Below are positions 59,097 through 64,000 of a stretch of DNA of 64,000 bases, in pieces; the stretch's first letter is position 1, and each line of letters starts with the position of its first letter. The notes below the pieces were generated by a model. That model ran no database searches, was not told where the DNA came from, and saw only the letters and a program-made list of their open reading frames with translations. The stretch is taken from contig JAZNQO010000028.1 in the NCBI GenBank assembly GCA_045590215.1, positions 25,625 through 89,624 of the forward strand, in the 5' to 3' direction. The position numbers and the translations under genes are program-made. Origin of the DNA: RUG563 sp045590215. GTDB taxonomy: Bacteria > Bacillota > Clostridia > Christensenellales > Aristaeellaceae.

Positions 59097-60005
59097 TCAT
59101 TCACCGTAAATGAACCGATGGGCGTCCGCCTGTGCGGCTTCCTGATCGAAAATCGTGCAGGCCTTACCGTCGATGTTTTTGTAATGAAAGTTTCCTTTGC
59201 TGGGCAGGCCCATATGCTGCACATCCTGCAAATTGCCCTGCATCACCAGCGAAAAAAGGCACAAAAGCTCGCTGGTCGGGATATTGCAATCCACGCTGTT
59301 CAGGCCGCAGGAAATCACCTGCAGCTGCTCTCCAAGGGGCAGGGTTTTCAGCTTTTTCAGTGCTGCTGCCATCACGTTCCGCTGCCGCTGGGTTCGCATA
59401 AAATCGTTATCCAGCTTGCGGATGCGGGTATAAACCAACGCCTGCTCGCCGCAGAGCAAGTATTTTCCGGCTCCGTTGGTCAGCCGTTTGGGCTCTACAT
59501 CCCCGTATCGGCGCACTTCGGCCATCGCATTATTGATATAAATGGCTTCAGACCGGCTCAACTCAATCTCCACGCCGCCCAGCCGGTCAATCACATCGCA
59601 AAAACCATAAAAGTTAATCACCACATATTCGGCGATGTTCAGTTTCAGCGTTTCATTTACCGCTTTTATCTGCAAATAAGGGCCGCCATAGCGAAAAGCG
59701 GTGTTGATTTTATCGGAAAACCGGGCGTTTGGAATGGGAATATACATATCCCGTGCCAGCGAAAGCAGGCGCACTTCCCCCGTTTCCCTGTGAATGGAGC
59801 ACACCATCAGAGAGTCCGCCCGGCCATCGGTCAAATTTTTGCCCCGGTTATCAGAGCCCATCAGCAAGATGTTCCGCCACGCTTCGTCCAGTTCCGGGCA
59901 GATGCTCAAATCATTTTCATCCACCGCCACCCGGAAAATGCCTTCCGCCGCTGCTGATGCCCATAGCATCATCAGCACCATCAGCCCACAAATCAGCCTT
60001 TTCAT
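59097..60005 (-). CDS. LytR-CpsA-Psr (LCP) family protein
   Basis: 302 residues. Signal peptide (KRLICGLMVLMMLWASAAA, cleavage near A20). LCP core: NILLMGSDNRGKNLTDGRADSLMV, LLSLARDMYIPIP, DKINTAFRYGG, VVINFYGFCDVIDRLGGVEIEL and the RTQRQRNVMAA Arg pair that grips pyrophosphate. LCP proteins attach lipid-linked teichoic acids or polysaccharides to peptidoglycan. Normally they have a membrane anchor; a cleavable signal here would make it secreted or lipid-free, so the first helix may instead remain uncleaved. ATGA overlap with the MATE gene. Confidence 0.9.
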   Translation of the reverse strand: MKRLICGLMVLMMLWASAAAEGIFRVAVDENDLSICPELDEAWRNILLMGSDNRGKNLTDGRADSLMVCSIHRETGEVRLLSLARDMYIPIPNARFSDKINTAFRYGGPYLQIKAVNETLKLNIAEYVVINFYGFCDVIDRLGGVEIELSRSEAIYINNAMAEVRRYGDVEPKRLTNGAGKYLLCGEQALVYTRIRKLDNDFMRTQRQRNVMAAALKKLKTLPLGEQLQVISCGLNSVDCNIPTSELLCLFSLVMQGNLQDVQHMGLPSKGNFHYKNIDGKACTIFDQEAAQADAHRFIYGE

Positions 60006-61384
60006 GCCGGTTCCTCTCTCTGCCCTTCCCTTTCCATGCGCATCATCTTCGGCCTTGCCATGAAAAAATAGCAGGCCAAATGCGCCAAAAAGGTCAGCGT
60101 CCACGAAATGGGATAGGAATTATACAGCGTGGTCATTCTGGGGTCAGCCGCAAAAACGGTATACACCCACAAAAGCCGGAACGCACATGCGCCGGACAGG
60201 CTTACAATCATGGGCGCAATGGAATAGCCCATGCCCCGCATCTGGCTGCCGGCCACGTCCATCAGGCCGCAGAGGAAATAGGTGGGCAAGATAATCGCCA
60301 TGCGCACCATGCCCTTTTGAATCACGTCCGGGTTATTGTTATACAGCCCCACCAGCCCTTCCCCCACGGAGAAGGCCGCAAGGCCAACCGCCAATCCCAC
60401 CACAGCCACCGTCACCAGCGAAATCCACATCACCTTCCGCACCCGTTTCCAGTCCCTTGCGCCCCGGTTGGCACTGGCAAAGGTCAGCGTGCCTTGAGAA
60501 ATGGAGTTCATGCTCACATACACAAACCCTTCCACATTGGCCGCCGCCGCATTCCCGGCCATCCAGATGGAGCCTTGGGCATTGATGGAAGATTGGATAA
60601 TCACGTTGGACAGGCTGAACAGGCTGCTCTGAATCCCGGCAGGCAGACCAATCCTCATGATTTCCCCCACGCATTTCATGTCCATTTTTAGCGCACGGGG
60701 GTTCAGATGCACACTTTCATCCGTGTGCAGCAAATGCCGCACCACAAACACAGCACTCAACAGCTGGCTCACCACCGTAGCGATGGCCACGCCTGCCACG
60801 TCCATCTTAAACGCAATCACCAATAACAGATTCAGCACCACATTGGCCAGCCCCGAAACGGACAAATAAAACAGCGGCCGCTTCGTATCGCCCACGGCAC
60901 GCATAATGCCTGCGCCGAAGTTATACAACAGGTTCACCGGCATGCCCAGGAAAAAAATCTGCACATACAAGGTGGCCTTGTCAATCACGTCTTCCGGGCT
61001 GCCCATCAGCGTCAGCAGCGGCCTTGCCGCCACCAGCCCGATCACCATCACAATCAAGCCGCTGATCAGCGACAGCGTAATGGCCGTATGCACATTGCGG
61101 CTGATGGCCTTCATATCCCCGGCCCCCTTGGCGTGGGCAATCACCACGTTCGCCCCCAAGGAAAAGCCGATAAACAAATTCGTAATCAGGTTAATTAACG
61201 CCCCTGTGGAGCCCACCGCCGCCAGCGATTGTTCCCCGGCAAAGCGGCCAACCACCATCATATCCGCCGCATTATATAAAAGCTGCAAAAGGCTGGTTAT
61301 CATCAGCGGCAGCGAAAACCGGATCAACTGGGGCAAAATAGCCCCTTGGGTCATGTCCATTTCCCGGCGGCTCGTCCACGCCAT
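60002..61384 (-). CDS. MATE family efflux transporter
   Basis: 460 residues, 12 membrane helices in two bundles: LIRFSLPLMITSLLQLLYNAADMMVVGRFAGEQ, FLGMPVNLLYNFGAGIMRAVGDTKRPL, GLPAGIQSSLFSLSNVIIQSSIN. It exchanges Na+ or H+ for cationic drugs or metabolites. Start at 61384 with GGAGGGAATGGAT upstream; an ATG two codons earlier is equally possible. First gene of a pair with the LCP protein. Confidence 0.93.
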   Translation of the reverse strand: MAWTSRREMDMTQGAILPQLIRFSLPLMITSLLQLLYNAADMMVVGRFAGEQSLAAVGSTGALINLITNLFIGFSLGANVVIAHAKGAGDMKAISRNVHTAITLSLISGLIVMVIGLVAARPLLTLMGSPEDVIDKATLYVQIFFLGMPVNLLYNFGAGIMRAVGDTKRPLFYLSVSGLANVVLNLLLVIAFKMDVAGVAIATVVSQLLSAVFVVRHLLHTDESVHLNPRALKMDMKCVGEIMRIGLPAGIQSSLFSLSNVIIQSSINAQGSIWMAGNAAAANVEGFVYVSMNSISQGTLTFASANRGARDWKRVRKVMWISLVTVAVVGLAVGLAAFSVGEGLVGLYNNNPDVIQKGMVRMAIILPTYFLCGLMDVAGSQMRGMGYSIAPMIVSLSGACAFRLLWVYTVFAADPRMTTLYNSYPISWTLTFLAHLACYFFMARPKMMRMEREGQREEPA

Positions 61385-61424
61385 ATCCATTCCCTCCTTG
61401 CAAAGGCCATATCCCTGCGTTGCC

Positions 61425-61453
61425 ATTGTAGCCCCAAACGCCCCTCCCGTCAA
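61425..61453 (-). promoter_or_regulatory. Promoter of the MATE-LCP operon
   Basis: Minus strand -35 TTGACG (61453-61448), 17-bp spacer, -10 TACAAT (61430-61425). Confidence 0.75.
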
Positions 61454-61485
61454 TTATCTTTTTCGAGATTTTACAAATAAAGCAA

Positions 61486-61525
61486 GAGTGCCAAATTCCC
61501 TGTGATATCAAGGCGTTTGGCACTC
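61486..61525. repeat. 10-bp inverted repeat upstream of MATE
   Basis: GAGTGCCAAA, 20 bases containing GATATC, and TTTGGCACTC. About 33 bp upstream of the MATE -35 box. Function unknown. Confidence 0.7.
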
Positions 61526-61633
61526 ATCTACAATTAAATCTTATATTCACATTAGAAGCCGCTATAAGTAGAAAAACCCAACATATATACTGCCATTGCA
61601 AAGTCTTACTCCATTATCTATCTCGCTGCAACA

Positions 61634-61667
61634 CAAAAAAGCAGACCATGCTTTCACACAGTCTGCT
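61634..61667 (-). terminator. rplQ (alpha-operon) terminator
   Basis: Minus strand AGCAGAC-N14-GTCTGCT followed by TTTTTTG, 23 bp after the rplQ stop. Confidence 0.85.
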
Positions 61668-61689
61668 CTTATTACTGAATCAATTCAGC

Positions 61690-62202
61690 TTACACCAGTT
61701 CGATAACCACCATTTCGGCGGCGTCGCCACGGCGCGGACCCAGCTTATACATCCGGGTATAGCCGCCGGCGCAGTTCTTTTCCTGGTTACGGGCGCGATA
61801 CTTGGGGCCATATTCACGGAACAGCTTTTCCACAACAGGATGCTTGTTATCCTTGGTGCGTTCCTTGTATTCGGCCTTGTTTTCGTCGTCCTTCTTCTGC
61901 TCCTTGATGTCATACAGGTACGCCATCATCAGGCGACGAGCATGCAGCTTGGAGGGCAGGTCGTTCACGAAGGTTTCCTTCACGATCTGCTTCTTGTCAT
62001 TCTGGAATTCCTTTTCCACTTCTACGGTCTGATCATATTCGCGAATGGCGAGGGTGATCATTTTATCCACGATGCTGCGCACTTCCTTGGCCTTGGCCTC
62101 GGTGGTTTCGATGCGGCCGTACCACAGGAGATTGGTGGTCAGGTTCCGCAGCATTGCCTTGCGCTGGCTCGCAGTACGGCCCAGCTTGCGCTCTGTTGCC
62201 AT
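61690..62202 (-). CDS. rplQ: 50S ribosomal protein L17 (extended)
   Basis: 170 residues against about 120 in Bacillus. Ends are standard: RKLGRTASQRKAMLRNLTTNLL and YTRMYKLGPRRGDAAEMVVIELV. The middle (about residues 56-135) is expanded with a charged segment including KEFQNDKKQIVKETFVND and EQKKDDENKAEYKERTKD. L17 lies near the exit tunnel. GGAGGAAACCCCC precedes the ATG; it follows rpoA by 15 bp. Last gene of the alpha operon. Confidence 0.95.
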   Translation of the reverse strand: MATERKLGRTASQRKAMLRNLTTNLLWYGRIETTEAKAKEVRSIVDKMITLAIREYDQTVEVEKEFQNDKKQIVKETFVNDLPSKLHARRLMMAYLYDIKEQKKDDENKAEYKERTKDNKHPVVEKLFREYGPKYRARNQEKNCAGGYTRMYKLGPRRGDAAEMVVIELV

Positions 62203-62217
62203 GGGGGTTTCCTCCTA

Positions 62218-63165
62218 TCACTCTTCGGTCGGACGCAGACCCAGGCCCAGTGCCTGCAGCTTCTGCTCGACTTCTTCCAGACTCTTTTTGCCCAGGTTGC
62301 GCACCTTCATCATGTCTTCCTGATTCCGCTGAACCAGTTCGGCCACGGTGTTGATGCCTGCACGCTTGAGGCAATTATATGCACGGACAGAGAGATCCAA
62401 ATCTTCGATGGTCATCTCCATCACCTTATCCATCTTATCGTCTTCCGGTTCAGAGCTGCTGATGGGCAGGGTCTGATCGGTGAGGCCGATGAAGAGGCTC
62501 AGCTGTTCCACAAGGATCCGGGCGCTCAGCGCAATGGCTTCATCAGGAGCCACGCAGCCGTTCGTCCAAACTTCCAGCGTCAGCTTGTCATAGTCCGTGA
62601 TCTGGCCCACACGGGTATCCTCGACCACATAATTGACCTTCTTGATGGGGGTGTAAATCGAATCAATGGGAATCACGCCAATGGGCATTTGGGCGGTTTT
62701 GTTCTTATCGGAAGAAACATAACCTCTGCCACGATCCAGCGTCAGCCACATATGCAGCTTGGCGCCTTCGCCCAGGGTGGCAATGTGCAGATCGGGATTG
62801 ACGATTTCCACTTCGTCGTCCACCCGGATGTCAGCAGCCGTCAGCTCACAGGGGCCAACTGCGTTCACTTCCAGGGTCTTCACCTGATCGCTGTACAATT
62901 TCACTGCCAGACACTTCAGGTTCAAAACGATTTCGGTAACGTCTTCCTTCACACCTTCAACGGTGGAAAATTCGTGCTGCACGCCTTCAATGTTCACGCT
63001 GGTGACAGCCGCACCAGGCAGGCTGTTGATCAGCACCCGGCGCAGGGCGTTGCCCAGCGTATGACCGAAGCCACGTTCAAGCGGCTCGATAACGAACTTC
63101 CCGTAGGAATTGTTCGCATTCATTTCGACACATTCGATGTGCGCCTTTTCGATTTCGACGATCAC
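62218..63165 (-). CDS. rpoA: DNA-directed RNA polymerase subunit alpha
   Basis: 315 residues, normal length. N-terminal domain: FVIEPLERGFGHTLGNALRRVLINSLPGAAVTSV, DSIYTPIKKVNYVVEDTRVGQITDYDKL; C-terminal domain: LDLSVRAYNCLKRAGINTVAELVQ and KVRNLGKKSLEEVEQKL, with the conserved DNA-contacting residues. It assembles the RNA polymerase core. The gene order rpsD, rpoA, rplQ is conserved. Start has GGAGGGTAATGC upstream. Confidence 0.98.
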   Translation of the reverse strand: MIVEIEKAHIECVEMNANNSYGKFVIEPLERGFGHTLGNALRRVLINSLPGAAVTSVNIEGVQHEFSTVEGVKEDVTEIVLNLKCLAVKLYSDQVKTLEVNAVGPCELTAADIRVDDEVEIVNPDLHIATLGEGAKLHMWLTLDRGRGYVSSDKNKTAQMPIGVIPIDSIYTPIKKVNYVVEDTRVGQITDYDKLTLEVWTNGCVAPDEAIALSARILVEQLSLFIGLTDQTLPISSSEPEDDKMDKVMEMTIEDLDLSVRAYNCLKRAGINTVAELVQRNQEDMMKVRNLGKKSLEEVEQKLQALGLGLRPTEE

Positions 63166-63224
63166 GATGCATTACCCTCCTATCGATTACCGTCAGTTGA
63201 GGGGTACTCAGCTTGCCTGAAACA

Positions 63225-63851
63225 TTAACGGGAATAGAATTCGACGATCATGTTTTCCTGCAGAGAGAAATCGATATCATCACGAGCGGGGAGGGCAGAA
63301 ACGGTCACGGTCAGCTCGTCGGCATTTACGGTGAGCCACTTGGGCACAACACGGTTAGAGCCTTCACGGGCGGCCTTGAACAGTTCCATTTCCTTGCTCT
63401 TGACCTTCACGGTGATCACATCGTTCTGTTCCACTTCGAAGGAAGGGATGTCCACCTTCTTGCCGTTCACCTGGAAATGGCCATGCAGCACCAGCTGACG
63501 GGCCTGGGGACGGGAAGCGGCAAAGCCGGCACGATAGATCACGTTATCCAAACGGCGTTCCAGCAGGGAAAGCAGGTTTTCACCGGTAACACCCTTCATG
63601 TTGGAAGCACGTTCATAAGTGCGGTAGAACTGGCCTTCCAGCAAGCCGTATGCACGGCGAGCCTTCTGCTTTTCACGAAGCTGCAGACCATATTCGCTGG
63701 GTTTACGCTGACGAGCCTGACCATGCTGGCCGGGAGGGGTGGGCCGCTTGCTAACGGCGCACTTGCTGGAGAAGCACTTTTCGCCCTTCAGGAAGAGCTT
63801 GGTGCCCTCACGGCGGCACAGACGGCATACAGAGTCTGTATATCTTGCCAT
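63225..63851 (-). CDS. rpsD: 30S ribosomal protein S4
   Basis: 208 residues. Zinc-binding (C+) form with C9-x2-C12 (VCRLCRREG) and later C26/C31 (EKCFSSKC). The S4 domain RRLDNVIYRAGFAASRPQARQLVLHGHFQVNG binds 16S rRNA. In many bacteria S4 represses its own operon. AGGAGG lies ahead of the ATG. Confidence 0.98.
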   Translation of the reverse strand: MARYTDSVCRLCRREGTKLFLKGEKCFSSKCAVSKRPTPPGQHGQARQRKPSEYGLQLREKQKARRAYGLLEGQFYRTYERASNMKGVTGENLLSLLERRLDNVIYRAGFAASRPQARQLVLHGHFQVNGKKVDIPSFEVEQNDVITVKVKSKEMELFKAAREGSNRVVPKWLTVNADELTVTVSALPARDDIDFSLQENMIVEFYSR

Positions 63852-63868
63852 TTTGGGTAATCCTCCTA

Positions 63869-64000
63869 TTACACTCTTCTACGCTTGGGCGGACGGCAGC
63901 CATTGTGAGGAATGGGCGTCACGTCCTTGATCATGGTCACATCCAGGCCGGCAGTCTGCAGGGCGCGGATAGCGGCTTCACGGCCGGAGCCGGGGCCTTT
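63869..64000 (-). CDS. rpsK: 30S ribosomal protein S11, 3' part
   Basis: Only the last 43 codons are in the window; the 5' end lies beyond the right edge. GPGSGREAAIRALQTAGLD, then KDVTPIPHNGCRPPKRRRV, is the invariant S11 C-terminus. It lies 17 bp upstream of rpsD, the standard alpha-operon order. The product sits on the 30S platform. Confidence 0.97.
   Translation of the reverse strand, partial: KGPGSGREAAIRALQTAGLDVTMIKDVTPIPHNGCRPPKRRRV

Larger units (their letters stand above)
61385..61689. other. Region between MATE and rplQ; promoter, inverted repeat and terminator, no gene seen
   Basis: 305 bp. It holds the MATE promoter, a 10-bp inverted repeat and the rplQ terminator (listed separately). 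The AT-rich stretch 61527-61630 shows nothing else. Confidence 0.7.

Noticed and set aside
1..64000. CRISPR array, tRNA, rRNA or prophage
   Set aside because: No spaced direct repeats, no cloverleaf with CCA-type end and no phage structural or integrase genes were seen while reading both strands.

Overview
The window looks like chromosomal DNA of a spore-forming anaerobe of the class Clostridia. The evidence is the spoIIGA-sigE pair (the mother-cell sigma factor and its activating protease), two adjacent alpha/beta-type small acid-soluble spore protein genes, a CIRCE-controlled groESL operon, a T-box leader before leuS, QueH, an MEP-pathway IspDF fusion and typical Firmicutes ribosome-binding sites. 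By eye the base composition is moderately GC-rich. Several plant-polysaccharide genes (GH10 xylanase, xylulokinase, GH51 arabinofuranosidase, an SGNH esterase-like protein) fit a gut or rumen saccharolytic lifestyle. Genus cannot be fixed from this sequence alone. I saw no integrase, transposase, phage gene, CRISPR array, rRNA or tRNA.

Layout. Positions 1-6.1 kb (minus strand): a flavoprotein cut off at the window edge with its PadR-type regulator, an SPFH/zinc-ribbon protein, a degenerate response-regulator-like protein, an SGNH hydrolase and a MutY-GNAT fusion. 6.3-10.3 kb (plus): groES-groEL, then spoIIGA-sigE. 10.4-14.9 kb (minus): Nudix hydrolase, aldo/keto reductase, a DUF1622-like membrane protein, leuS with its T-box. 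15.1-18.6 kb (plus): M32 carboxypeptidase, HAD phosphatase, secreted xylanase. 19-24.5 kb: HAD hydrolase, a helix-turn-helix protein with a histone-H1-like tail, an Mrp/ApbC ATPase, and a three-gene oxidoreductase/isomerase operon. 24.7-32.6 kb: mnmG, a zinc-ribbon protein, pfkA, a HerA-like ATPase, ispDF with a DUF4364-type gene, and a GNAT. 32.6-40.2 kb: AI-2E family exporter, an operon of FRG protein, RNase PH-RdgB fusion and YfcE-type phosphoesterase, queH, birA, an Eis-like acetyltransferase, a zinc-ribbon membrane protein and rpsT. 40.3-44.6 kb (minus): flippase-like protein, DUF1538 membrane protein, tandem P-II protein, secreted CHAP-like protein. 44.8-49.1 kb: xylB, GH51, SGNH esterase, two SASP genes. 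49.3-55.1 kb (plus): xanthine phosphoribosyltransferase followed by a complete BMP-type nucleoside ABC transporter. 55.4-61.4 kb: trmO, a methyltransferase, Nudix, APH-like kinase, Cof-type HAD, an LCP protein and a MATE exporter. 61.7-64 kb (minus): rplQ, rpoA, rpsD and the 3' end of rpsK, the conserved alpha-operon order.

The genes are mostly housekeeping and metabolic. The least-explained content is: (i) a repeated intergenic element made of four successive hairpins, in three copies; (ii) a roughly 200-bp hairpin-rich element that appears to have split and duplicated a terminator downstream of the nucleoside transporter; (iii) unusual fusions (MutY-GNAT, RNase PH-RdgB, FMN reductase-SCP2-membrane); (iv) the H1-like DNA-binding protein; and (v) the P-II/DUF1538 operon. 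No clearly new defence or mobile system was recognised.
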